From Brumimicrobium sp033722555 (lineage in GTDB: Bacteria; Bacteroidota; Bacteroidia; Flavobacteriales_D; Crocinitomicaceae), in contig JAWVYS010000052.1 in assembly GCA_033722555.1 (NCBI GenBank), positions 1 to 18,761 on the forward strand: a DNA stretch of 18,761 bases, written 5' to 3'. Under the pieces are notes generated by a model, which was given only the letters and a program-made list of their open reading frames with translations, had not been told where the DNA came from and did not search any database. The position numbers and the translations under genes were made by a program. Shown here one piece after another: positions 7,856 to 15,190 of this stretch (the first letter of the stretch is position 1; every line of letters starts with the position of its first letter).

Positions 7856-10800
7856 TTAGTGATGTTGTTCCTTTTCCTTACCTTCGGAGTGATCACCGTG
7901 ACCACCGCCATGAAGGCTTTCTTCCTTTTCTGTCTGAATTTCAGCCAGCAATTCGTTTTTCTCATTACGAACCTTAACCTTATACCAGATATTAGGCTTC
8001 ACCCCAACTTCCTCAAGTGCCTGGTAAGCTCTCTTGTCGTCTGAAGATTTTCTTATTGCTGAACTTTTATCGTTCCAGTCACCTACAATGATCGCGTTAG
8101 CCGGACAAGCCTCAGCACAAGCAGTTGTAACATCTCCGTCCTTAACTGGGCGTTGCTCTTTCTTAGCTGTAAGCTTTCCTTCCTGAATTTTCTGAACACA
8201 GAAAGAACATTTTTCCATTACACCTCTTGAACGAACAGTTACATCAGGGTTAAGAACCATTCTACCCAGGTCATCCTGTGCAGGATTCACCTCAGTAAAC
8301 TTCTTGTAAGATGGATAATTAAACCAGTTGAAACGACGCACCTTATAAGGACAGTTGTTCGCACAATAACGTGTACCGATACATCTGTTGTAAGTCATTT
8401 GATTCAAACCTTCGTTTGAGTGTGTTGTTGCAACCACCGGACAAACGGTCTCACAAGGAGCATGATTACAGTGGTGACACATCATCGGCTGATGAACAAC
8501 CTTCGGATTCATCGCCGCTAACTCTGCTTTAGAGTAGCTGAACGTTTCCTTATCTTTACGCTGCCCTACAGTTGCCTCTTCTTCGGAAGCATAATATCTG
8601 TCCAGACGCAGCCAGTGCATTTCACGACCTCTTCTGACCTCGTCTTTTCCGACTACAGGAACGTTATTCTCTGATTGACAAGCAATCAGACAAGATCCAC
8701 AACCGAAGCATGAGTTAAGGTCTATTGTCATTCCCCATCGGTGACCCACATTTTCCACCGGATGGGCATCCCAAAGGTCGAATTCCTCAAGATCAGCCGC
8801 CACGTGATGACCGTGTTCGTCAATCTTCTGAAGCGTCCACTTCGGATTGTATGCATCCTTGGAATGATTTTTATAAATATCAAAAGTTGTTTCCCGAACT
8901 ATTGAATTTCTACCCATCACCGTCTGATGGATTTGAGTAGTTGCGATCGGATATGTCTTGCTTAATTTCTCAAGGGATGCAACCGCTGTATATTCAAGGG
9001 TCCCATTTGAAGAATGAGCAAATCTGAACACATTCTTACCGATAGGAATTCTGTTTCCTTCGCTATCCGTTTCATATCCGCCGTATTCTTTTGTTTGGAA
9101 CGCCGCTTTTCCTATTTTTTCATTGTTCTCACCACGTCCGTATCCTAAAGCAATCCCTACTGTTTCAGGGGCTTGTCCGGGTGAAGGATAAACAGGAAGC
9201 TCATACGTTGTTTCTCCAACCGTAATTTTTGCAAGGGTTGCACCGTGTTCCTGATCAATCTCTGTGCTGTAACCCTGACTTTTCATTGTCGAAGGGTTCA
9301 TGGTGATATAATTGTCCCAGGTTACCTTTGAAATAGGATCCGGCATTTCCTGTAACCAAGGATTGTTTGCCTGCATACCTATTCCCATCGCCGCCTTTTG
9401 GTAAAGGACAACCTCGAGATCACCTCCTTTGGGAAGCATTTTTCCTAATCCTGATAAAGCACCCTCGTTAAATACAGGAGCCGTCATCATCGCAGCATCT
9501 TTTGAAAGGACACTATTATGTACAACGTTATTCCAGTATTCATCAAATGATCCGTAAGCAGTTTGGTCAAATCCATTTTGCGACCAGGTCTCTTTCATAA
9601 AGTTCAGGAATACCTGACTGTCTTTGCCCTGACGACCAGCCTTATCCGCCCAAACCAACAACGATTCCTGCGCAGCTACAGTATCATGTAGTGGACGAAT
9701 CGTTGGTTGCGCGATTGCGTATTCGTTTGCCTTGGGAGCAAAATCATTCCACGCCTCAAGTGAGTGATGATCGGGAACTACAAATTTACATCTCGATGCT
9801 GTTTCGTCAGCGAACTGAGCAGTCGAAACTGTAAGGTTAACTTTGGTAAGTGCATCGGCAAATGCTTTTCCGTTCGGCACTGAATAAACCGGGTTGGTAC
9901 CTAAGAAAATTACGGCATCAGGCCCTTTTCCTCCGATAACATCAGCCACCAGTTTCATCATTTTCTCATCCTGAGATTTGAACAGCTGGATAGGGTTGTT
10001 GATGTTTATTGTTGAGGTATATGATCCAATCAGACTGTTTAATTTATTAACCAGTACCTGTATTGCAGTATTATTCGAGCCCGAAACTACCAGTGCAGCA
10101 CCGGCTTTAAGGTCTTTAGCTATTTTAGCGATATCGTTCTGAGTGATAGTCTCCGGCAATTTGGCATCAACTCCGGAAACGCTTCCACCGCACGCCTTAA
10201 TTAAGGAAGCGATTACAGCCGCCTCTTCGGACGGTTTAATCATAAATCTCTCGTCGGCATTTGAACCGGTGATAGACATATTTGATTCGATCTGGTAATG
10301 CTTGGACATCCAGTCATTATCCGGATTACGCCCTTTTCCGTATTGAGGAGTAAATTGAGTAGGAAGTAACCAGGAGTTTAGGAAGTCCGCTCCGAAACTC
10401 ACGATTGTTTTTGCTTTCGAAAAATCATAGTCAGGAATAATGGCCTGTCCAAAAGTCATTTCGTTCGCTTTACGAATTGCAGCATAAGAAACCGCGTCGT
10501 ATTCAATATGCTCAAAAGTAGCACCTGAAGCAGGTGTTGCCGGCATTTCACCCTCTATCATCTGATCAGCTGCCTGAACAGGCTGAACTCCTGTGCCTGA
10601 AATGAAACTACCGAATTCGTTTATTGCTCTATAAGTCGAAGGAGAGGCGATTGTTTTTGAAACAAGAACTACTCTTCCCTTCTTCTTAATAATATCTTTC
10701 AATCCTGCCGAAATCTCCGCATCTGCGATTGCTGTTTGAATAGCTTCTCCACCTTTGGTTGCTTTTTTCAGGCGCTCTCCATCATATAAAGAAAGGACTG

Positions 10801-11215
10801 ATGCAATGATCTGCGGATTCACTGTACCATTGGTAAATCCAAAGTCTTTATTTCCTTTGATGAAAATCGGACGACCCTCTCTGGTTTTCACCAGAATATT
10901 GGCGTAAGAATTTCCGTCATAATAAGTAGACGCATACCAGGTAGCAACACCGGGAGTTACATCAACAGGTTTGTTTACGTAAGGAACAACTTTAGTAACA
11001 GGTGCTTCACAAGCTGCGATTGTTGCAGCAGCAACACTGAAACCTAAAAATTTTAAAAAATCTCTACGAGGAGTTGAAGACTCGCTGAGTTTATCATCGC
11101 TGAGGAATTCCTCTACCGTTAGATCTTTAGTAAACTCTCTATCTCTTTGCTCGACGAAAGCAGGGGTTTCGTCGAGTTCTTCAAGACCTTTCCAATATTT
11201 TCTGTTCATTGCCAT
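7856..11215 (-). CDS. actB: Alternative Complex III subunit ActB (molybdopterin-like plus ferredoxin-like domains), Tat lipoprotein
   Basis: Large peripheral subunit of Alternative Complex III, 1119 residues, facing the periplasm. It opens with an N-terminal extension of about 45 residues, then a twin-arginine motif (R50-R51-D-F-L-K) and a hydrophobic stretch ending in a lipobox, IAAC, with C69 as the probable lipidated residue. Residues to about 790 form a domain related to molybdopterin oxidoreductases, which in this family lacks the cofactor. The ferredoxin-like domain binds four clusters. C836/C839/C842/C846, C913/C916/C921/C925 and C1003/C1006/C1033/C1037 supply Cys quartets. The set C945/C951/C955 has T948 in place of the fourth Cys, as expected for a [3Fe-4S] cluster; the exact pairing of Cys sets to clusters follows the ferredoxin pattern and is inferred. 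The C-terminus is His-rich. It sits 27 bases after actA and 18 before actC. Confidence 0.96.
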   Translation of the reverse strand: MAMNRKYWKGLEELDETPAFVEQRDREFTKDLTVEEFLSDDKLSESSTPRRDFLKFLGFSVAAATIAACEAPVTKVVPYVNKPVDVTPGVATWYASTYYDGNSYANILVKTREGRPIFIKGNKDFGFTNGTVNPQIIASVLSLYDGERLKKATKGGEAIQTAIADAEISAGLKDIIKKKGRVVLVSKTIASPSTYRAINEFGSFISGTGVQPVQAADQMIEGEMPATPASGATFEHIEYDAVSYAAIRKANEMTFGQAIIPDYDFSKAKTIVSFGADFLNSWLLPTQFTPQYGKGRNPDNDWMSKHYQIESNMSITGSNADERFMIKPSEEAAVIASLIKACGGSVSGVDAKLPETITQNDIAKIAKDLKAGAALVVSGSNNTAIQVLVNKLNSLIGSYTSTININNPIQLFKSQDEKMMKLVADVIGGKGPDAVIFLGTNPVYSVPNGKAFADALTKVNLTVSTAQFADETASRCKFVVPDHHSLEAWNDFAPKANEYAIAQPTIRPLHDTVAAQESLLVWADKAGRQGKDSQVFLNFMKETWSQNGFDQTAYGSFDEYWNNVVHNSVLSKDAAMMTAPVFNEGALSGLGKMLPKGGDLEVVLYQKAAMGIGMQANNPWLQEMPDPISKVTWDNYITMNPSTMKSQGYSTEIDQEHGATLAKITVGETTYELPVYPSPGQAPETVGIALGYGRGENNEKIGKAAFQTKEYGGYETDSEGNRIPIGKNVFRFAHSSNGTLEYTAVASLEKLSKTYPIATTQIHQTVMGRNSIVRETTFDIYKNHSKDAYNPKWTLQKIDEHGHHVAADLEEFDLWDAHPVENVGHRWGMTIDLNSCFGCGSCLIACQSENNVPVVGKDEVRRGREMHWLRLDRYYASEEEATVGQRKDKETFSYSKAELAAMNPKVVHQPMMCHHCNHAPCETVCPVVATTHSNEGLNQMTYNRCIGTRYCANNCPYKVRRFNWFNYPSYKKFTEVNPAQDDLGRMVLNPDVTVRSRGVMEKCSFCVQKIQEGKLTAKKEQRPVKDGDVTTACAEACPANAIIVGDWNDKSSAIRKSSDDKRAYQALEEVGVKPNIWYKVKVRNEKNELLAEIQTEKEESLHGGGHGDHSEGKEKEQHH

Positions 11216-11242
11216 ATTCTATTTAGCTAACAACCACATTCA

Positions 11243-12580
11243 TTAATAATGACACTTAGCACATTCCCATCCACCAAGTTCCTTGACAGTCACTTTTCCG
11301 TCCTTGAGGTAATCCTCGTACAGAGACTCGTCATTTTCAAGTAGGCGTTTGTGAATTTCATCGTAATAGCCACCTTTTCCTTCGATCGGTCCATTCGCTA
11401 TTTCTTTTTCTCCATGACATTCAATACACCAGCCCATTGTAAGGGTCGGTTTGGTGAGTTGAACGTTCCCTTCAATTTTATTCAATTCCTCAACTGGAAC
11501 CACACGGGCAACCTCTTTTTGTTTGGTCATGTCACCGTGACACTGCTTACAATCCACACCTCCCACAACGACGTGCTGTTGGTGGCTGAAATAAACATGA
11601 TCAGGAAGAACGTGCACTTTGTTCCAAACAATGTTAGAAGTTTCAGCCGGTGAGTATAAGCCTCCTCCCTCGGGGCTAAACCCTGCAGCATCGTATATTT
11701 TCTGAATTTTCGCAACCTGGTCTCCCGAACCCTGTATTTGTTTGTGACAGTTCATACAAACGTTTACAGTAGGAATACCGGCACTTTTTGATTTATCAGC
11801 TGAATTGTGACAGTATTTACAGTCAATACCGTTTTTGCCGGCGTGAATGTCATGCGGGAATGCGATGGGTTGAGATGGCTGATAAGCAGTTACCACCCCA
11901 ATTTCACCTAACCTGAGAAGAATGCCCACAATCAAAGCAATAACGAGTACCAGAACTCCTAGGCCCACAACCTTTCTGTTTCTAAAGATCCATGTCTTAA
12001 TCTCATCAGCATAGGTCATTTTGTATTCACCCTCCTCATCAAGGTTTTTAAGTTGTCTTCTTACACCACCAACTGAAAGAATGATCACTATAAATACAAT
12101 AGCCAAAATGTACCAGATCCATCCAAGTGAAGACTCCTCCTCTGCCACATCGGTGGCAACGCCTGCGCCCGCACCTCCATCAGCTTCAACAGTACTGGGG
12201 TCGGGTTGAGCGTCCACGTAATCAAAAATCGCGTCAATCTGTTCTTTGCTCAGATCCGGAAATACAGACATCGCAGTTGGCGACCACTGAGCTATCTCTT
12301 TGGCGTAAGGATCATTGGCTGCAGCTACCTGCCAGTTTTGAACCCACTGATAAATTGAACCTTCTTTTGCTCCATTCTGCTCCCATTTCTGACGAACTTC
12401 AAAAAGCTTGGGGCCCGTCATGTCTTTGTGGGGCTGGTGACAGGTGGCACACTTTGAGTTAAACAAAGCCTCACCCTCTTGAGCTGTAGTTGATTGAACA
12501 CTCAAAATAAAGAGAGCTGACATCAACGCGATCAACCAATTATTTCCTTTATTAAACATCTGATTCTTAGATATTTTCAT
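11243..12580 (-). CDS. actA: Alternative Complex III subunit ActA, hexaheme cytochrome c
   Basis: First gene of the operon: the multiheme cytochrome c that carries electrons from ActB towards the oxidase. The 445-residue protein has a signal peptide (about 1-33, ending TTAQ). A monoheme domain follows with CATCH at 44-48, then an Ala/Gly/acidic linker, a membrane helix at about 153-171 and a second at about 203-222. A C-terminal five-heme domain has CxxCH sites at 254, 275, 344, 385 and 440. The final site ends one residue before the C-terminus. The five-heme part equals ActA as described in other bacteria; the N-terminal monoheme domain is added and gives six sites in all. M8 is an alternative start in the same signal peptide, but M1 suits the promoter distance of about 40 bases. 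Confidence 0.96.
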   Translation of the reverse strand: MKISKNQMFNKGNNWLIALMSALFILSVQSTTAQEGEALFNSKCATCHQPHKDMTGPKLFEVRQKWEQNGAKEGSIYQWVQNWQVAAANDPYAKEIAQWSPTAMSVFPDLSKEQIDAIFDYVDAQPDPSTVEADGGAGAGVATDVAEEESSLGWIWYILAIVFIVIILSVGGVRRQLKNLDEEGEYKMTYADEIKTWIFRNRKVVGLGVLVLVIALIVGILLRLGEIGVVTAYQPSQPIAFPHDIHAGKNGIDCKYCHNSADKSKSAGIPTVNVCMNCHKQIQGSGDQVAKIQKIYDAAGFSPEGGGLYSPAETSNIVWNKVHVLPDHVYFSHQQHVVVGGVDCKQCHGDMTKQKEVARVVPVEELNKIEGNVQLTKPTLTMGWCIECHGEKEIANGPIEGKGGYYDEIHKRLLENDESLYEDYLKDGKVTVKELGGWECAKCHY

Positions 12581-12627
12581 TTACAATTTCTTAAAAATTT
12601 ACGCGACGGCGCAAGATTTCTCGGAAG

Positions 12628-12635
12628 CAAATTTA
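12628..12635 (-). promoter_or_regulatory. Candidate -7 box of the act-cox operon promoter
   Basis: Read on the minus strand, this is TAAATTTG, a perfect match to the Bacteroidota primary-sigma -7 consensus TAnnTTTG. Upstream there is only a partial -33 match (CTG, 22 bases away). Transcription would begin near 12622 and give a leader of about 40 bases before the actA start. The placement makes it the best promoter candidate for the whole 12-kb operon. Confidence 0.5.
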
Positions 12636-13241
12636 GCAGATTAACCATATCTCCTGACAGTTTTATGACAAATTTCATCGTTTTGAAATTAATTTAAAAC
12701 CATTCTAAATAACATATTTTGGTGATGACTGAAAACTAAAAGTTGTCAAAAGATTCCCTGAGAAAGTTAGGCGTCTCATTTATATTTAACTAAAATTATG
12801 AAATTAACGCGCTCTCAGGTCTGAATACGGATATTTATACCGAACAATCGTTCGCATCGTTGTTCAATAATTAATAAAGTAAGCTCTCTTATCTGAAAGA
12901 TCGCTTTTAAAGCTGAAAACCTATCCAAAGCTTGTTCATCATTTCTCCAGTCAAGTTGAATCAACATAAATACAAAAAAGTCGTGAAGTCTAATGCAACT
13001 GTTCATCAAAGTTCATACTAAACCTATAGTATTAACTGTGATCCTGATTTAATCAACGCGATAAAAACCCAATAAATTCAGTCATTTTATCGGTTTTTCC
13101 CATTTACAAACGAAAAATATTCGAAAACAAATGATAAAATACCGAATAACGATTGTAGGCTGTCTCAACTTTGCGGTGTCAATCGCTGAAAGTCAGCCAA
13201 CGACAGTAACACGTTCAAATTATTAACTAAAATTTACAGAC
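12636..13241. other. Gene-poor stretch between the divergent act operon and the SSB trio
   Basis: About 600 bases with no convincing gene. It contains a perfect palindrome CGAAC-AATC-GTTCG at 12841-12854. An 8-bp inverted repeat (ATTTTATC at 13085-13092, GATAAAAT at 13133-13140) encloses a shorter pair, CGAA/TTCG. A 7-bp inverted repeat CCTGAGA/TCTCAGG lies at 12757-12819. A 64-codon open frame on the minus strand (12815-13009) has no recognisable motif. I found no tRNA, no known riboswitch and no transposon end. The length is large for this compact window, so regulatory sites or a small RNA are possible, but nothing proves either. Confidence 0.5.
12841..12854. promoter_or_regulatory. Palindrome resembling a GAAC-N4-GTTC (LexA-type) operator
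   Basis: The sequence reads CGAACAATCGTTCG, a perfect inverted repeat of CGAAC around four bases. This matches the fixed bases of the LexA box known from Gram-positive bacteria. It lies about 390 bases upstream of the first ssb gene and 260 upstream of actA, farther than usual for an operator. LexA sites in Bacteroidota are not known to me to have this form, so the role is speculative. Confidence 0.2.
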
Positions 13242-13622
13242 ATGAACACGTTAAGAAACACAGTCAGTTTAATTGGGAATCTGGGAAAAGATCCTGAATT
13301 TAAAACAATCGATGGGGGGAATTCACTCGCTCGCTTTTCGGTAGCAACGAATGAATCGTATAAAGACAAAAAGGGTGAATGGGTGGTTAACACACAATGG
13401 CATAACATCGTTGCGTGGGGTAAAAATGCGGAGCTATGCAGTAAACTCCTAAAAAAGGGTGCTGAAGTGGTCCTTGAGGGCAAGCTCGTAAGTGACTCCT
13501 ATCTTACCAAAGACGGTGAAAAAAGGTACAAAACCGAAATTAATTTAAGGGAGTTCATGGTTTTAAACCGCGAAAAATCGGACGCATCCGAGGAAGAAAA
13601 TTCAGGAACCACAAAAAAATGA
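13242..13622 (+). CDS. Single-stranded DNA-binding protein, tail-less, first of three
   Basis: A single OB-fold protein of the bacterial SSB family, 126 residues. It begins NTVSLIGNLGKDPEF, the usual first strand, and has the family core WHNIVAWGKNAE at 53-64 with W53 and W59 as candidate DNA-stacking residues. GAEVVLEGKL (73-82) is the typical fourth strand. It should bind single-stranded DNA, probably as a tetramer. The C-terminus after about residue 110 is short and ends NSGTTKK; the acidic DDDxPF-type tip that recruits repair proteins in canonical SSB is missing. It is followed by two more SSB genes in the same direction. I see no good promoter match upstream; the leader holds AATTATTAAC at 13218-13227, also found before the third gene. 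Confidence 0.93.
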   Translation: MNTLRNTVSLIGNLGKDPEFKTIDGGNSLARFSVATNESYKDKKGEWVVNTQWHNIVAWGKNAELCSKLLKKGAEVVLEGKLVSDSYLTKDGEKRYKTEINLREFMVLNREKSDASEEENSGTTKK

Positions 13623-13721
13623 TCTTTTCAGGGTTCTTAAAACCCTTCAAAGCATAAAGGAAATAAGTAATGCATTCGGGACAGTTTAAAAGTAAAATCT
13701 AACAACCAAAAATCAGTAATT

Positions 13722-14054
13722 ATGATCTCAATTAATCAAATGAATCACGTGAACCTAATCGGTCAAATAACCAGTGATCCCAAAATAGTGGATCTTGGTG
13801 ACGGCAAGAGAGTAGCCAGATTTTCTCTCTCAACAAAAGAAACCTACCTGGACGATGAAGGCCAGACAAAACAGGTAAATAACTGGCACCGCATAACGGC
13901 ATGGGGTAAATGGGCTACCGTACTTGAAGAGATGGGTAGCAAGGGTCAAGCGCTGGCCATCGAAGGTAAGTTAAGATCGCGATTTTTCAACGGAAAAAAC
14001 GGTCAGAAACAATCTTTTACAGAGGTCGAAATCAATGATATGGTCATCCTCTGA
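13722..14054 (+). CDS. Single-stranded DNA-binding protein, tail-less, second of three
   Basis: An SSB-family OB fold of 110 residues as annotated. M7 (13740) is a plausible alternative start, because MNHVNLIG is the usual N-terminus of the family, giving 104 residues. The core WHRITAWGKWA lies at 55-65, with W55, W61 and an extra W64. ALAIEGKLRSR (77-87) matches the fourth strand. The protein stops right after the last strand (INDMVIL), so there is no linker and no acidic tip at all. A 99-base gap separates it from the first gene, with a small hairpin (13630-13646) lacking a T-tract, so the genes may share a transcript. It differs from its neighbours at most positions, so this is an old duplication and not a recent one. 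Confidence 0.92.
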   Translation: MISINQMNHVNLIGQITSDPKIVDLGDGKRVARFSLSTKETYLDDEGQTKQVNNWHRITAWGKWATVLEEMGSKGQALAIEGKLRSRFFNGKNGQKQSFTEVEINDMVIL

Positions 14055-14098
14055 AAAAATCCTAACACCTTAATTATTAACGTATAAAAAAGTAAATT

Positions 14099-14416
14099 AT
14101 GAAAAATCAAGTCCAATTAATCGGAAACGTAGGAATAGAGCCTGAAATTACCAATTTCGAAAGTGGCGCAAAAAAGGTAAGGTTCACCTTGGCAACCAAT
14201 GAGTATTACACCTCCAAATCCGGAGAAAGAACCCAAAAAACCTTTTGGCACAATCTTTACGCCTGGGGTCCGACCGCTAGCTATATTGCTAAAGCAGGTA
14301 AGAAAGGTACTCAACTTGCGGTGACAGGTAAACTCGTTACAGAAAAATTCTTGTCGAAAGAAGGAAAATCACGCTCAATTACTGCAATAGAGGTGAAGAG
14401 AGCTGTGGCTCTTTAA
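14099..14416 (+). CDS. Single-stranded DNA-binding protein, tail-less, third of three
   Basis: The last member of the trio, 105 residues. It begins KNQVQLIGNVG and has the core WHNLYAWGPTA (50-60), in which Pro replaces the Lys seen after WG in the other two. QLAVTGKLVTE (72-82) is the fourth strand. It ends VKRAVAL with no linker and no acidic tip. The gene begins 44 bases after its neighbour and is followed by a strong intrinsic terminator, so it closes the unit. Its leader holds AATTATTAAC (14072-14081) about 17 bases before the start, as the first gene does. A role in natural transformation, phage defence or replication restart is possible for tail-less SSBs, but nothing here decides between them. 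Confidence 0.92.
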   Translation: MKNQVQLIGNVGIEPEITNFESGAKKVRFTLATNEYYTSKSGERTQKTFWHNLYAWGPTASYIAKAGKKGTQLAVTGKLVTEKFLSKEGKSRSITAIEVKRAVAL

Positions 14417-14457
14417 CCAGGTTCCCTCTTATTTTTCAACCCTACCTGAATACCAAA

Positions 14458-14487
14458 ACGCCCGTGCTCCCGAGCCGGGTGTTTTTT
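14458..14487 (+). terminator. Bidirectional intrinsic terminator between the SSB trio and crtYcd
   Basis: A long stem pairs ACGCCCG (14458-14464) with CGGGTGT (14476-14482), including one G-T pair. Across a single bulged T it continues as GCTC/GAGC around a two-base loop. Six T in a row follow on the plus strand (14482-14487 counting the last stem T). On the minus strand the same hairpin is followed by TTTT and sits just after the crtYcd stop codon, so it can serve both converging units. Confidence 0.8.
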
Positions 14488-15190
14488 ATTTCATCGCTGG
14501 ATACTTCGTAGAAAACTTTCTATCGAGCCATTCATGAATGATCACAACGGGAAAGAGCATGAAGAAATTATAAAAAATGTCCTCCACAGGAATGGTGTAA
14601 ATTCGTGGACCCATAATGTGCTCCTCATTATACCAGACTATCGGTTGCGGCGTTATTGCACCGGTAAGTATTCCGTTCACAACCAGGAAGGGAATGAGAA
14701 TGACGAGAAAGGATACTACAAAATATGGATACCAGCGCGGCGTAAAACCGAAATATACAACCCAGTTTATAATTCCCGCCCCCATAAGGGCATAAAAGGT
14801 GTAAAAGTTTTGACGAAATATTACTGCGAGGATTACCGTACTTAATGAAAAGATCAAAGCAAAATAATAAGCAAAACCGACCGGTCTGAAGTGAGGAAAA
14901 TAAGCCTTCATCACTTCATAGATAAATACGCATGCGTATGGAACGGTGAAGAAGAATAAGCATTCTTCCACGGGGAGATTGAAAATCCGAATTCCGGATA
15001 GATAATCCTCGTTGAATCCCCAGATGCCTTTTTGGGTAAAAACAACATCCCAAGCTATAAAAAGAACCCCAACTATAATTATTGCGGGTAATAAGGATCT
15101 CCATTTGGTATAAAAATGAACTTTCTTGTCGAAACTCAACAGAAAAGGGAAACCAAAACTTAAAATATTTATCCAGAGATAGAGACTCAT
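14486..15190 (-). CDS. crtYcd: Lycopene cyclase, CrtYcd heterodimer-type fused in one chain
   Basis: Forms beta-ionone rings on lycopene ends in the membrane. The 234-residue protein has six or seven helices arranged as two homologous halves. The first half carries GIWGFN (55-60) followed by FNLPVEECLFFF (70-81), and the second WYNEEHIMGPR (186-196) followed by YTIPVEDIFYNFF (198-210). The two PVEE/PVED motifs hold the acidic residues considered essential. In actinobacteria the halves are separate genes (crtYc, crtYd); here they are joined, as usual in Bacteroidota. The start codon overlaps the crtZ stop (ATGA), so the two are probably translationally coupled. It ends against the bidirectional terminator. 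Confidence 0.94.
   Translation of the reverse strand: MSLYLWINILSFGFPFLLSFDKKVHFYTKWRSLLPAIIIVGVLFIAWDVVFTQKGIWGFNEDYLSGIRIFNLPVEECLFFFTVPYACVFIYEVMKAYFPHFRPVGFAYYFALIFSLSTVILAVIFRQNFYTFYALMGAGIINWVVYFGFTPRWYPYFVVSFLVILIPFLVVNGILTGAITPQPIVWYNEEHIMGPRIYTIPVEDIFYNFFMLFPVVIIHEWLDRKFSTKYPAMK

Noticed and set aside
12127..12462. 111-codon plus-strand open frame opposite actA
   Set aside because: It lies opposite the monoheme domain and linker of actA, which are clearly coding on the minus strand.
12757..12819. Inverted repeat CCTGAGA / TCTCAGG with a 49-base spacer
   Set aside because: A 7-bp pair at this distance occurs by chance often enough, there is no supporting structure inside it, and nothing suggests a transposon end.
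12815..13009. 64-codon open frame on the minus strand in the gap between actA and the SSB trio
   Set aside because: It has no recognisable motif, no good promoter or leader, and spans the palindrome at 12841. A frame of this length is expected by chance. Conservation in relatives would be needed to call it a gene.
13166..13173. CAACTTTG as a -7 box for the first ssb gene
   Set aside because: It misses the first T of TAnnTTTG, and there is no TTG at the right distance upstream.
13630..13646. Hairpin AGGGTT-CTTAA-AACCCT just after the first ssb gene, as a terminator
   Set aside because: The stem is only six pairs and no T-tract follows (next bases TCAAAG), so intrinsic termination is unlikely; it may still affect mRNA stability.
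13242..14416. Phage or plasmid origin for the SSB trio
   Set aside because: No integrase, transposase, replication gene, direct repeats or tRNA are near, and base composition looks like that of the neighbours.
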